DNA of 64,000 nt from CAVQMB01 sp963713445 (GCA_963713445.1 CAVQMB010000024.1:1-64000), one strand, 5' to 3'; counted from the stretch's first letter, positions 9,287 through 17,985 are shown. Program-made: numbers and translations. Notes: generated by a model from the sequence alone, not told the origin.

Positions 9287-10576
9287 TCAGTCGGTCAGTT
9301 GCGCCACAGCATGATCGCCGGATTCGGCCACACCGATCAAGCGGGCCGGGCGAATGCTGTGGGACAGTTCAACATCGTGCCCAGTGGCTACACGGACTCT
9401 GAGATAGTTCGGCGTGTAACCCGAGTAGCAGCGCTGCCCGTCTCCAGCCGTCTCGGCCATCTCCCACAATATCGGGAATTGACGGCCACAAAACTGCGCC
9501 AGTGTCGCCCGGCGTAACCGCCGGCCCAGGTCGTGCAATTGCTGAACACGCGCCCGTTTCACCGCGTCGTCAACCTGGCCGGTCATGCTAGCGGCGCGGG
9601 TGCCACTGCGGGGTGAATACGGAAAGATATGCAACTGACTGAAGCCCGTCTGGGCAACGATTGCCATGGTGTGTTGCCAGTCGGTATCGTCCTCGCCGGG
9701 GAAGCCGACGATAACGTCGGTGCTGAGATTAAGATCGGCAATGACATCCCGGGCTGTGGCCACCAGACGCTCGAAATCGGCCCGCCAGCAGCGCCGTGCC
9801 ATGCGCCGCAGCACCCGATCGGAACCGCTCTGCAGCGGCAGATGCAGGTGCGGCTGCAAACGCGGATTCGCGAACAGCTCGAAGAATCGCTCCGGCAAAC
9901 CCCACGGCTCCAGCGAACCCAGCCGGATGCGCGGCACATCGGTGTCGCTGAGCAAGGTCGCCAACAAACCCGCCAGGTCGTGACCGTCGGCGTCATAACC
10001 GGCCAACTGTACGCCCGTCAGCACCACTTCCTGCAGCCCGGCGGCATGCAGATTGTTGACCTCGGCGACCACCTCGGCGACCGGCCGGCTGCGCTCAGCA
10101 CCCCGGGCTATCGTGGTGATACAGAAGGTACAGCTATAGCGACAGCCGTCCTGGACCTTGACGAACGCACGTGAGCGACCGCGTGCAAACAATGCTGCAG
10201 CAGCCGGTTCGGTGCCGGCGGCCGGCGCCGTGGGCAATGCCAGGGCCTGCCGGGTCAGTGCCACCAATTGTCCCTTGGTCGCGTTGGGCACCACCAGATC
10301 GACGCCCAGCTCAGCGGCGACCTGGTCAGGTTCCAGCGTGGCATAACAGCCGCTCACGACCAGCCGTGCCGCCGGGTTTTGACGCGCCAGACGGCGGATC
10401 TGCTGGCGCGATTTGCGTGCCGCTACCGCGGTCACCGCACAGGTATTGAGTACGGTGAGGTCGGCCTGGGCCGGGTCGTCGATGAGGTCGTGACCGGCAC
10501 GGCGGAATTCCTGCCCCCACTGCTCCAGTTCAGCTTCGTTGAGACGGCAACCCAGGCTGCGAAGGTGCACCTGCAT
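9287..10576 (-). CDS. mtaB: tRNA t6A37 methylthiotransferase MtaB
   Basis: This radical-SAM enzyme converts t6A to ms2t6A at position 37 of tRNAs reading ANN codons. The 429-residue protein has the N-terminal MTTase domain (VHLRSLGCRLNEAE, VLNTCAVTAVAARKSRQ, VVSGCYA), whose three Cys bind one [4Fe-4S] cluster. The radical-SAM motif CRYSCTFC (spacing CX3CX2C) binds the second. A C-terminal TRAM-like domain (YTPNYLRV) follows. The ATG at 10576 is chosen because family members start M-x-V-x-L-R-S-L-G-C; the frame stays open 14 codons further. It stands alone between the decayed island and the divergent marR. Confidence 0.93.
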   Translation of the reverse strand: MQVHLRSLGCRLNEAELEQWGQEFRRAGHDLIDDPAQADLTVLNTCAVTAVAARKSRQQIRRLARQNPAARLVVSGCYATLEPDQVAAELGVDLVVPNATKGQLVALTRQALALPTAPAAGTEPAAAALFARGRSRAFVKVQDGCRYSCTFCITTIARGAERSRPVAEVVAEVNNLHAAGLQEVVLTGVQLAGYDADGHDLAGLLATLLSDTDVPRIRLGSLEPWGLPERFFELFANPRLQPHLHLPLQSGSDRVLRRMARRCWRADFERLVATARDVIADLNLSTDVIVGFPGEDDTDWQHTMAIVAQTGFSQLHIFPYSPRSGTRAASMTGQVDDAVKRARVQQLHDLGRRLRRATLAQFCGRQFPILWEMAETAGDGQRCYSGYTPNYLRVRVATGHDVELSHSIRPARLIGVAESGDHAVAQLTD

Positions 10577-10726
10577 AGCGATTCCCAGAGTTAAACGATT
10601 ATTATAGCCTGATTGCACATCACCAACGCAGGCAGCAATGCCCCGCGCGCTGGCGGATTCTATCGGCTACAATGAGTTGCGTGCCCGTAATCAGTTATGA
10701 AATAACAATTCTGGGGGAACGCTAGT

Positions 10727-11236
10727 ATGACAGACTCAGTCGAGTCTCTGTCACGTGCTGACTACGTGCCGGAAAATGCCGACCTCGGCGCTGACGCGGA
10801 GCCCTGCACAGCACTGCAAGCCTGGCTGGAGCTATTGCGATGCTCCAGACTGATCGATCAGGTGATGACGGCGTACTTCTACCATGAGTTCAGCAGTTCG
10901 CTCAGTCGTTTCGATGTACTGGTCCAGCTCGGACGTGCTGGCCCGACCGGCCTCACCACCAGCCGGCTGGCCCAGCGGCTGCTGGCATCACGCGGCAATA
11001 TCACGCGGCTGCTGGACCGGATGGAAGAGGCCAGGTTAATCCGCCGCCGCGCCTGCGCCGGCGACCGGCGCATCAGTTATATCAGCCTGACACGCCAGGG
11101 CAACAAGCTACTGGCTCAAATGGCACCGGCCCATAGCGACCGTGTAGAAGGCATTTTCGGGGCGTTGAATGATGCCGAGCTCAGCATCCTCAAAGGCCTG
11201 CTCGAGAGGGTGCGCCAGCGGGCGCAATGTTCGTAA
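10727..11236 (+). CDS. MarR-family transcriptional regulator
   Basis: This 169-residue winged-helix protein has the MarR layout: a dimerisation helix (LLRCSRLIDQVMTAYF), a recognition region (TTSRLAQRLLASRGNITRLLDRMEEARLI) and the wing (RRACAGDRRISYISLTRQG). The N-terminal ~30 residues are acidic and probably disordered. The target and ligand are unknown. It is transcribed alone, divergent from mtaB. The ArsR gene follows on the other strand, so no operon partner suggests its regulon. Confidence 0.88.
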   Translation: MTDSVESLSRADYVPENADLGADAEPCTALQAWLELLRCSRLIDQVMTAYFYHEFSSSLSRFDVLVQLGRAGPTGLTTSRLAQRLLASRGNITRLLDRMEEARLIRRRACAGDRRISYISLTRQGNKLLAQMAPAHSDRVEGIFGALNDAELSILKGLLERVRQRAQCS

Positions 11237-11297
11237 CGCCGCGCCCCATCCTGGGGTGAGCACCCGGCGGACCTTGTGCGGCGATCGATACCGCCGG

Positions 11298-11663
11298 TCA
11301 GCTCTGCAACACTTCCCCGACCGCCTGGCTGCCCGCCGCTCTGCGGGACTCGCCGCCGCTGCTCCGGCGCGCCGCCGGCTGGCTCTGGCCGCACTGCTCG
11401 GCCAAAGCCTCCAGCAACGCACCGATGCGGGTGCTATCGACCCGATAAACCAGGAGACGGCCATAGCGTTGGCATTCGATCAGCGCGGCCTGCCGCAAGG
11501 TTTTCAAATGAAACGACAATGTGGCAGCCGGGATGTCCAATGCCTCGGCAATCTGTCCGGCAGGCCGGCCTGCCGGGCCCGCCTGCATCAGAAACTCCAG
11601 AATGTCCAGCCGCGAGGTCTGCGCCAGTGCACTCAACGCGTTGACGATATCCAGTTTTTCCAT
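11298..11663 (-). CDS. ArsR-family winged-helix regulator
   Basis: This 121-residue repressor-type protein has MEKLDIVNALSALAQTSRLDILEFL, then the helix-turn-helix GQIAEALDIPAATLSFHLKTL and wing RYGRLLVYRVD. The CXC metal site of arsenic or zinc sensors is absent in the recognition helix, so it is more likely a redox- or metabolite-responsive, or constitutive, member. I chose the ATG at 11663 because the 21 extra upstream codons do not fit the family. No arsenic or metal gene is adjacent. The AT-rich inverted repeat at 11742-11761 is a possible operator. Confidence 0.85.
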   Translation of the reverse strand: MEKLDIVNALSALAQTSRLDILEFLMQAGPAGRPAGQIAEALDIPAATLSFHLKTLRQAALIECQRYGRLLVYRVDSTRIGALLEALAEQCGQSQPAARRSSGGESRRAAGSQAVGEVLQS

Positions 11664-11741
11664 GGTTCTGTTGGCCCAGTTTTTACAATTGCAGAAATGT
11701 TGTTTGCAAAATACCTGCCTATTCAAAAATTATATTAACAA

Positions 11742-11761
11742 TCAATAACATGATTTATTGA
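11742..11761. promoter_or_regulatory. Inverted repeat upstream of arsR, possible operator
   Basis: TCAATAA (11742-11748) and TTATTGA (11755-11761) are perfect 7-bp arms around CATGAT. The site lies 79 bp upstream of the ArsR-family start in an AT-rich gap shared with the divergent phoU gene. AT-rich dyads of this size are typical ArsR-family operators. The assignment is inferred. Confidence 0.4.
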
Positions 11762-11828
11762 GCCGTTACCAGAACTGACACTGTTCGTCGCTAGGTGACC
11801 CGATGTGATAGCTCCATCACGTCAGGCC

Positions 11829-11857
11829 CTGTCATAAAAGCGGCACAATTCTGCAAT
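11829..11857 (+). promoter_or_regulatory. Candidate Pho box upstream of tandem phoU genes
   Basis: CTGTCAT at 11829 matches the PhoB half-site exactly. Repeats at the expected 11-bp spacing are weaker: GCGGCAC at 11840 and CTGCAAT at 11851. The site is 44-72 bp before the first phoU, in a plausible activator position. Confidence 0.5.
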
Positions 11858-11900
11858 ATATTCTTTACATCACTATCGGACTTCCCGACCGAACGTCGAC

Positions 11901-12617
11901 ATGACCCACTCAGGCCATATCCTCCAGGCTTTCGACCAGTCACTGCAGGCACTGGCCTCCACGATTCAGGCCATGGGGCAAAACGTCCTGGACGAGCTTG
12001 ACGACGCCCTGGTGGCGTTGCTGGAACAGGCCTCCGAGCGGGTAGCACAAGCCGTCGCCGAAGACATCCGGACCGATCGCCTGCAACAGCAGATCAACGA
12101 TCAAGTCATGCGCCTGGCGGCGCGCCATCAACCGCTTGCCGATGACTTGCGCTGCATCCTGGCAGCCACCCGGATTGCAGGCAATCTTGAGCGCGCCGGT
12201 GACCATGCCAAGAACATCGCCAAACGCTCGTTGGCACTGAATCAGCGTCTGAGCAAGGCCGATCGCATTCTCCTGCGACGGCTGGCCAACGGCGTACGGA
12301 AAATGTTGCAGGAAGCGCTCACCGCCCATGCCACTGCTGATGCGTCAGCGGCCGCGCGTCTCTGGCAAATCGATTGTGATGTCGACCGAATTTATCAGGT
12401 ATTCTGCCAGCACCTGCTGAGCCAGATGCAGCAGCGACGCCTGTCGATCATTGCCGGTACCCAACTGCTGCTGGCGGCCAAGAGCCTGGAACGCATTGGC
12501 GATCACGCGACCAATCTGGCGGAAGAGATCGCCTTTATGGTAACCGGCACGCTGAGCACCCGGCCGCGCACCAACGACAGCCCCTCAACCCCTGACGATG
12601 GACCGATGGCACCATGA
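11901..12617 (+). CDS. PhoU-family protein, first copy
   Basis: This 238-residue all-helical PhoU-type protein should dampen phosphate signalling or uptake. It has two PhoU three-helix bundles, each with the metal-binding signature: ATRIAGNLERAGDHAKNIAKR near 88-108 and AKSLERIGDHATNLAEE near 192-208. PhoU normally bridges the PstSCAB transporter and PhoR. No pst gene lies in the window. It overlaps the second phoU by ATGA. The preceding spacer holds a PhoB-type half-site, so both are probably in the Pho regulon. It diverges clearly from the second copy, so this is not a recent duplication. Confidence 0.85.
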   Translation: MTHSGHILQAFDQSLQALASTIQAMGQNVLDELDDALVALLEQASERVAQAVAEDIRTDRLQQQINDQVMRLAARHQPLADDLRCILAATRIAGNLERAGDHAKNIAKRSLALNQRLSKADRILLRRLANGVRKMLQEALTAHATADASAAARLWQIDCDVDRIYQVFCQHLLSQMQQRRLSIIAGTQLLLAAKSLERIGDHATNLAEEIAFMVTGTLSTRPRTNDSPSTPDDGPMAP

Positions 12618-13333
12618 CCGAAAAGAATGACCACATCCTGAAACGCTTCGATCAGGAACTGCACGACTTACAGCACCTGATCATGGAGATGGGCGGCCTG
12701 GTGGAAAACCAGATCCAACAAGCCGTCACAGCCCTCTACGAGGAGGATCTGTCGCTGGCACGCGAGGTCATCGCCCGCGACCATGAAGTCAATGCCCTGG
12801 AAATTCGGGCCGACGACGAGATCGCCCGTATCATCGCGCGCATGCAACCGATGGGTAAAGATATGCGCACGGTGCTGTCGCTGTCGAAAACGGTCACCGA
12901 CCTTGAGCGCATCGGCGATGAAGCCCAGCGCATCGCCCGCATGACAGTGCACATTTACGAGAGCGGCAGCGGGTCGCCGCAAGCCCGGCTGCTGCGCGAC
13001 ATCCGCCACATGGCGGTGGTGGCATCAGATATGCTGCGCGGCAGTCTGGATGCTCTGGCCCGGCTCGACTCGGAACGGGCCATGGCCATCACCCACGGCG
13101 ACCAGGAACTCGACGAGCAGTTCCGCGACGCCTTGCGCCGCCTGATCACATACATGATGGAGGACCCGCGCACCATCGGTCATGCCATCGATGTCATGTT
13201 CATGATCAAGGCGCTGGAGCGCATCGGCGACCACTCCAAGAACATCGCCGAATATGTGATCTACATGGTCAAGGGCAAGGATGTGCGGCACTTGAGCACC
13301 AGTGCCAAGCAGGCCGCCGTCGGCGGGGAATGA
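12614..13333 (+). CDS. phoU: Phosphate signalling protein PhoU, second copy
   Basis: This 239-residue PhoU is closer to the classical form than the first copy. It has HILKRFDQELHDLQHLIMEMGG at the N-terminus, LSKTVTDLERIGDEAQRIAR for the first metal site and IKALERIGDHSKNIAEYVIYMVKG for the second. It starts at an ATG inside the stop of the upstream paralogue. It converges with phoR, with only 3 bp between stops. It probably conveys phosphate status to PhoR. Confidence 0.92.
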   Translation: MTEKNDHILKRFDQELHDLQHLIMEMGGLVENQIQQAVTALYEEDLSLAREVIARDHEVNALEIRADDEIARIIARMQPMGKDMRTVLSLSKTVTDLERIGDEAQRIARMTVHIYESGSGSPQARLLRDIRHMAVVASDMLRGSLDALARLDSERAMAITHGDQELDEQFRDALRRLITYMMEDPRTIGHAIDVMFMIKALERIGDHSKNIAEYVIYMVKGKDVRHLSTSAKQAAVGGE

Positions 13334-13336
13334 TGA

Positions 13337-14665
13337 TCAGACCGTGACCGGGGTCGGCTGTTGGACCGGTTCGCGATCGATCCGGTGAATCGCTGGAAAA
13401 TCGCAACGAAAGCTGCTGCCCGCGCCCAGCTGGCTGCTGATGTGCAGACTGGCCCCATGCCGTTGCAGCACGTGTTTCACAATCGCCAACCCCAGACCGG
13501 TGCCGCCGCTGCCGCGCTGACGGGAACGGTCGACCCGGTAAAAGCGCTCGCTGAGGCGCGGCAGATGCTGGGGCGGGATGCCATCGCCATCGTCGCTCAC
13601 CGCCAGATGAACGCCGTGCTCGTCATGATACCAGCGCACCGTGATATGCGACCCGGACGGGGTATGCTGCACGGCGTTGAACACCAGATTGGCGAAGGCG
13701 CTGTGCAGCTCCCGCTCGAGACCGTTCAGCCACAGTCCGGATTCGGCATCCAGCCTGACATCATGGCCACCCTCGGCGCTCAGGGCCCGGGCGTCAGCGA
13801 CGATATGCGCCAACATCTCGGGTACCGCAACCGGCACCAGGGTTACCGGTTCGTCGGCATTCTCCAGTCGCGACAGCAACAGCAGATCGCGGATGATGGC
13901 CATCATCCGGGCCGCCTGTTGCTGCATGGTAGACAATGGCTGGCGCCAGCCCTGCTGGTCCGGTCCCAGAGTGTCCTGCAGCGTCTCCAGATAGCCGGTG
14001 ATCACTGTCAGCGGGGTACGCAACTCGTGCGAGGCATTGGCCACAAAATCTCGCCGCATCTGCTCCAGGCGCTGGGACTCGGAGACATCACTGAGCCAGA
14101 GCAGATACTGTTTCTTGGTATACGGCAATAACTGGGCCCGCAATTTGATTTCCGGATCGACTGGCGAACCGAACAGTACCGTCTCCTGTTCGGGCCAGTG
14201 ATCGAGATAGCTGACAAAAGCCGGATGGCGCACCAGGCTGATAATCGCCAGGCCGCGATCCTGGGCCGGATCCAGCCCCAGCAGCCTGCGCGCGGCGAGG
14301 TTGCACCAGATGACCTGGCGCCGCTGGTTCAACAGCACGATGGCATCCGGTATCGCGCTCACGCCCTGCTGAAAATTGCGCAGCGTTCGGCGCAGTTTAC
14401 TCTTGCGCTTGCTGCCGCGGCTGCGCTGGCGCTGGAAATGCCAGTACACCTCCCGCCAGAAGCCATCCAGTGCCCAAGCTGTGGCCCGCATGTCGCTGCG
14501 CAACCAGCGATCCAACCGGTACAAATGCAGCAGTTGCCAACCCAGGCAAGCAAGCGAACCAACCAATAGCAGCGGCAGGGGATCGCCCAGCGCCAACCCT
14601 GACAATCCGCAGCCGGCAAGCACCAGAAACGGGCCGCGCAGGAGGTACAACAACCGGCCGGTCAC
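13337..14665 (-). CDS. phoR: Phosphate-regulon sensor histidine kinase PhoR
   Basis: This inner-membrane sensor kinase phosphorylates PhoB. The 442 residues comprise two N-terminal membrane helices (about 5-45), a charged linker, a PAS domain (SAIPDAIVLLNQRRQVIWCN), the HisKA box with phospho-acceptor His (FVANASHELRTPLTVITGYLE) and the HATPase domain ending in GSGGTGLGLAIVKHVLQRHG. Start is GTG at 14665, 4 bp after the phoB stop, so it is translated with phoB. It has the short periplasm-free sensor form, consistent with sensing through PhoU and Pst. Confidence 0.92.
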   Translation of the reverse strand: MTGRLLYLLRGPFLVLAGCGLSGLALGDPLPLLLVGSLACLGWQLLHLYRLDRWLRSDMRATAWALDGFWREVYWHFQRQRSRGSKRKSKLRRTLRNFQQGVSAIPDAIVLLNQRRQVIWCNLAARRLLGLDPAQDRGLAIISLVRHPAFVSYLDHWPEQETVLFGSPVDPEIKLRAQLLPYTKKQYLLWLSDVSESQRLEQMRRDFVANASHELRTPLTVITGYLETLQDTLGPDQQGWRQPLSTMQQQAARMMAIIRDLLLLSRLENADEPVTLVPVAVPEMLAHIVADARALSAEGGHDVRLDAESGLWLNGLERELHSAFANLVFNAVQHTPSGSHITVRWYHDEHGVHLAVSDDGDGIPPQHLPRLSERFYRVDRSRQRGSGGTGLGLAIVKHVLQRHGASLHISSQLGAGSSFRCDFPAIHRIDREPVQQPTPVTV

Positions 14666-14669
14666 CTGC

Positions 14670-15362
14670 TCAGGCGTTGCTGGAGAAGCGATAACCCGCT
14701 CCGCGCACGGTCTGTATCAGAGCGGCGTAGCCATGCGGCTCCAACAAACGCCGCAAGCGGCGGATGTGCACGTCGACCGTACGCTCTTCGACATAAACGT
14801 TGCGGCCCCAGACGCGGTCGAGCAACTGAGCACGACTGTAGACCCGCTCCGGATGCGCCATGAAGAATGCCAGCAGACGATACTCGGTCGGCCCCATATC
14901 CAGCATCTGGCTGCCCACCACGACGCGATGACTGGCGGTGTCCATGATCAAATCGCCGGCCTGCAGCGTGGCATCATCCGCATCCGGTAAGCTACGCCGC
15001 AGCACGGCGCGCACCCGGGCGAGCAGTTCGCGGGTCGAAAACGGTTTGGTAATGTAGTCGTCTGCACCGCTTTCCAGGCCCTGGACCTTGTGCTCTTCTT
15101 CAGCCCGCGCCGTCAGCATGATGATCGGCACCTCGCGGATCAGTTCATCGCGTTTGAGCCGGCGCGCGAAATCCAGCCCGCTGACACCGGGCAGCATCCA
15201 GTCGAGCAGGATCAGCGCCGGCAGGCACTCGGCCAGCTGCTGCTGAGCGGCGTACGCATCGGCCGCCTCGAGCACGCGATAGCCGCTGTTGCTCAGCGCG
15301 AAGCTCAACATCTCCCGGATCGGCTGTTCATCCTCGACGATAAGGATAAGGGGGTTATTCAT
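14670..15362 (-). CDS. phoB: Phosphate-regulon response regulator PhoB
   Basis: This 230-residue OmpR/PhoB-class regulator has a receiver domain with the acidic pair (IVEDEQPIREML), phospho-acceptor Asp in LILLDWMLPGVSG, and Lys in DDYITKPFS. The winged-helix output domain includes PERVYSRAQLLDRVWG, YVEERTVDVHIRRLRR and VRGAGYRF. I chose the ATG at 15362 (MNNPLILIVEDE) over an in-frame TTG four codons upstream. It is first in the phoBR operon and has a Pho box 48-65 bp upstream, giving autoactivation. Confidence 0.94.
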   Translation of the reverse strand: MNNPLILIVEDEQPIREMLSFALSNSGYRVLEAADAYAAQQQLAECLPALILLDWMLPGVSGLDFARRLKRDELIREVPIIMLTARAEEEHKVQGLESGADDYITKPFSTRELLARVRAVLRRSLPDADDATLQAGDLIMDTASHRVVVGSQMLDMGPTEYRLLAFFMAHPERVYSRAQLLDRVWGRNVYVEERTVDVHIRRLRRLLEPHGYAALIQTVRGAGYRFSSNA

Positions 15363-15409
15363 CCTGGGGATCAATCAGTTGTTGACCCACGGTATTTAAC
15401 ACAATCCAT

Positions 15410-15427
15410 GTTACAGCGCAGTTACAG
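15410..15427 (-). promoter_or_regulatory. Pho box upstream of phoB
   Basis: On the minus strand CTGTAAC-TGCG-CTGTAAC forms two identical 7-bp half-sites 11 bp apart, matching the PhoB-binding consensus in spacing and most bases. It lies 48-65 bp upstream of the phoB start, as expected for autoregulation. Confidence 0.75.
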
Positions 15428-15440
15428 CAACCGGCAGGCG

Positions 15441-16175
15441 TCAGCGCGAAGCAACCGCCCGGGTCGGTATTTCAGAATACGGCTCGACGGAGCTGGCCTG
15501 TTTGTTGTTGCCAGCCCGCAGCAGCGTCCAGTACCCCCCAAGATTGACCTGCGTCCGTTGCATCACATCCAGCCGGGTGTCGCGCACGAACTGCTGCATG
15601 GAGAAGTCGGGCCGGAAACCGACCAGTTTGGACAGCGGCGAAATCATCTTTTCAAACCGCCCCAGCAGCGGGTTGTCACTGTGGAAATGATTGACAATGA
15701 ATAGCTCGCCACCGGGTTTGCAGACCCGCCGCATCTCGTCGACCAGCCGCCGTGGATTGGGCACCACTGATGCGACGTACATGGCCACGACCTTGTCGAA
15801 GCTGTTGTCGGCCAGGCTCATGGCCTCGGCATCCATTTCATAGAGCGTGACGTTGTCCAGCTTCTCGCGCTGCTTGCGGTTGCGCGCCTTCGCCAGCATC
15901 TCGGTCGACACGTCGATACCGGTAATGCGAACGTCACGCGGATACATGGTCAGAGACAGGCCGGTACCCACACCCACTTCAAGGATGCGATCACTGGGGC
16001 GACAGGCCAGTTGTTCGATGACGGCGCGGCGGCCGGGCTGGAATACCGCGCCGAAGTAGAGATCATAAATCTCTGCATAACGCCGGTAGGATTTGCGAAT
16101 CGCGTCGAGGTCCAAGAGAGCTTCCTTCTGATCAAGCCCATACAACAACGATTTATTATGCTGATAGTGCCCCAT
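15441..16175 (-). CDS. Class I SAM methyltransferase, PmtA-like phospholipid N-methyltransferase
   Basis: This 244-residue methyltransferase resembles PmtA enzymes, which methylate phosphatidylethanolamine to phosphatidylcholine at the inner membrane. The SAM motif is ILEVGVGTGLSL, followed by ITGIDVSTEML, YEMDAEAM and the PmtA-like VAMYVASVVPNPRRLVDEMRRVCKPGG and FIVNHFHS. It lies between phoB and the divergent pqqC as a single gene. A UbiE-type quinone methyltransferase is the main alternative; the VNHFHS segment favours PmtA. Phosphatidylcholine synthesis could tie in with phosphate control nearby, but that is inference. Confidence 0.75.
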   Translation of the reverse strand: MGHYQHNKSLLYGLDQKEALLDLDAIRKSYRRYAEIYDLYFGAVFQPGRRAVIEQLACRPSDRILEVGVGTGLSLTMYPRDVRITGIDVSTEMLAKARNRKQREKLDNVTLYEMDAEAMSLADNSFDKVVAMYVASVVPNPRRLVDEMRRVCKPGGELFIVNHFHSDNPLLGRFEKMISPLSKLVGFRPDFSMQQFVRDTRLDVMQRTQVNLGGYWTLLRAGNNKQASSVEPYSEIPTRAVASR

Positions 16176-16318
16176 CAGAACAAGAAAAGGCTGTGCCTTA
16201 CTAGCCTAATCAATACGATTCTGTCAACGCAACCAGTCCGCTGCGTCCGGCACTGACAAGCGGACCTGGCCATGGCAGTATGATACGGCTAAACATCGCC
16301 AGCCGACAGGCACGCATC

Positions 16319-17053
16319 ATGACATCCAGCAAAGAACCTTGGAGCCGGGCGGAATTCGAGACGCAACTGCGTTCGCTCGGTGCTTTTTATCATATTCACC
16401 ACCCATATCAGGTCGCTATGCACCAGGGTCAGCTGACCCGGGAACAAATCCAGGGCTGGGTCGCCAACCGCTATTACTACCAGGTCCGGATTCCCAACAA
16501 GGATGGCGCGATCCTCGCCAACTGTCCCGACCGCGAGGTCCGCCGGCGCTGGATCCAGCGCATCATCGACCACGACGGCCGCGAAGGCAGCGAGGGCGGC
16601 ATCGAGGCCTGGATCAGGCTGGGCGAAGCGGTCGGCCTGAACCGTGACGCGCTGATCTCGCAACAACACGTCCTGCCGGGCGTGCGCTTCGCCGTCGATG
16701 CTTACGTCAACTACGCCCGCAACGCACCGTGGCAGCACGCGGTGTGCTCGTCGCTAACCGAACTGTTTGCGCCGACCATCCACCGCCAGCGGCTGGCGGG
16801 CTGGCCGGAGCAATACCCGTGGATCGAGCCGCAGGGCCTGGAGTATTTCCGCAACCGCGTACAGCAGGCTCACCGCGACGTGGAACACGGCCTCGGCATC
16901 GTACTGGATCATTTCCAGACCCGTCCCCAGCAGGACCAGGCGCTGACCATCCTGCGCTTCAAGCTGGACGTGCTGTGGTCGATGCTGGATGCGATGTACA
17001 TGGCTTACATCATCGGCAAGCAACCCTATTTCAACGTCGAGGCGCCGGCATGA
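16319..17053 (+). CDS. pqqC: Pyrroloquinoline-quinone synthase PqqC
   Basis: This cofactor-less oxidase catalyses the last step of PQQ synthesis, ring closure and eight-electron oxidation of AHQQ. The 244-residue protein is nearly canonical: YHIHHPYQVAMHQGQL, WVANRYYYQ, PNKDGAILANC, HDGREGSEGGIEAW and DVLWSMLDAMYMAY. I chose the ATG at 16319 (MTSSKEPWSR); the frame extends 13 codons upstream without family resemblance. It overlaps pqqD by ATGA. The other PQQ genes (pqqA, pqqB, pqqE) are not in the window. PQQ would serve periplasmic alcohol or methanol dehydrogenases, which fits the methylotrophy genes at the other end. Confidence 0.95.
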   Translation: MTSSKEPWSRAEFETQLRSLGAFYHIHHPYQVAMHQGQLTREQIQGWVANRYYYQVRIPNKDGAILANCPDREVRRRWIQRIIDHDGREGSEGGIEAWIRLGEAVGLNRDALISQQHVLPGVRFAVDAYVNYARNAPWQHAVCSSLTELFAPTIHRQRLAGWPEQYPWIEPQGLEYFRNRVQQAHRDVEHGLGIVLDHFQTRPQQDQALTILRFKLDVLWSMLDAMYMAYIIGKQPYFNVEAPA

Positions 17054-17322
17054 GCGACGTGCCCGGCGAACCGCTCCGTATCGCACCCGGGTTCCGGCTC
17101 CAGTGGGAACCGGCGCAACAAGCCCATGTCCTGCTTTATCCGGAAGGCATGGTGCAGCTCAACCCGAGCAGCGCCGAAATCCTCGGCCGTTGCGACGGCA
17201 CCCTCGACGCCGATGGCATTATCACCGCCCTGGAACAGGAATACCCAGGCGCCGATCTGGCTGCCGACGTGCGCGAATTCCTCGCCACAGCGGTGACCCA
17301 GGGCTGGCTGACCTGCGGCTGA
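17050..17322 (+). CDS. pqqD: PQQ biosynthesis peptide chaperone PqqD
   Basis: This 90-residue winged-helix-like RiPP recognition element normally presents the PqqA precursor peptide to the radical-SAM enzyme PqqE. It shows the family pattern APGFRLQWEPAQQAHVLLYPEG, VQLNPSSAEIL and the GTLDADGIITALEQEYPG helix. It starts within the pqqC stop (ATGA), so expression is coupled. Its partners pqqA and pqqE must lie elsewhere in the genome if the pathway is complete. Confidence 0.93.
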   Translation: MSDVPGEPLRIAPGFRLQWEPAQQAHVLLYPEGMVQLNPSSAEILGRCDGTLDADGIITALEQEYPGADLAADVREFLATAVTQGWLTCG

Positions 17323-17331
17323 ACCCAACCG

Positions 17332-17985
17332 ATGGCAGGCTACCCGATTCCCGCCGGGCGCCAGCGGGTAGAGGACGTGGTCCGCCGCAGCCGCTTCATC
17401 GCCACAGTCGGCCACGCCCCTGACCGGGCCGCCGCGGAGGCCTTTATCGCCGCCATCCGGCGCGAGTTCAGTGACGCCAGCCACAACTGCTGGGCGTTCG
17501 TCGCCGGCGCCCCTGGATCCACCGCCCAAATCGGCATGAGCGACGACGGTGAGCCGGGCGGCACCGCCGGCCGGCCTATCCTGAACGTATTGCTGCACAG
17601 TGGCGTCGGTGAACTGGTTACGGTCGTCACGCGTTACTTCGGAGGCACCAAACTCGGCACCGGCGGGCTCGTCAGGGCATACCGCCAGGCAACCCAGCAT
17701 GCATTGACCGGGTTGCCACTGAGCCAGCGCATCAACCGACGGCGCCTGATACTCACACTGGGGTATGCCGATCTCGAAGGTGCGGAGCGATTGCTGGCTG
17801 AGTGCAGCGGTGTGGTGCTGGCCAGCAATTACGGCGCCAGTGTAGAGCTAACCGCCGCGTTGCCCGATGCCGAGCTGAGCCGGTTTCGCCGGCAATTGGC
17901 CACCACCACCAGCGGTCGGGCCGGACTGCGGTTGCCGGGGGCGCCAGTCAATTCCGGGTCAGACGCTGATCCAGCTGATACTTGA
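17332..17985 (+). CDS. YigZ/IMPACT-family protein
   Basis: This 217-residue protein has the UPF0029 fold of YigZ and eukaryotic IMPACT: RSRFIATVGHAPDRAAAEAFI, HNCWAFVAG, DDGEPGGTAGRPIL and VTRYFGGTKLGTGGLVRAY. A C-terminal ferredoxin-like domain follows. Its biochemical role in bacteria is not settled; nucleic-acid or ribosome-linked roles have been suggested. It starts 9 bp after pqqD and is probably co-transcribed, although no PQQ function is known for it. Its last 38 bp overlap the convergent kinase gene. Confidence 0.9.
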   Translation: MAGYPIPAGRQRVEDVVRRSRFIATVGHAPDRAAAEAFIAAIRREFSDASHNCWAFVAGAPGSTAQIGMSDDGEPGGTAGRPILNVLLHSGVGELVTVVTRYFGGTKLGTGGLVRAYRQATQHALTGLPLSQRINRRRLILTLGYADLEGAERLLAECSGVVLASNYGASVELTAALPDAELSRFRRQLATTTSGRAGLRLPGAPVNSGSDADPADT

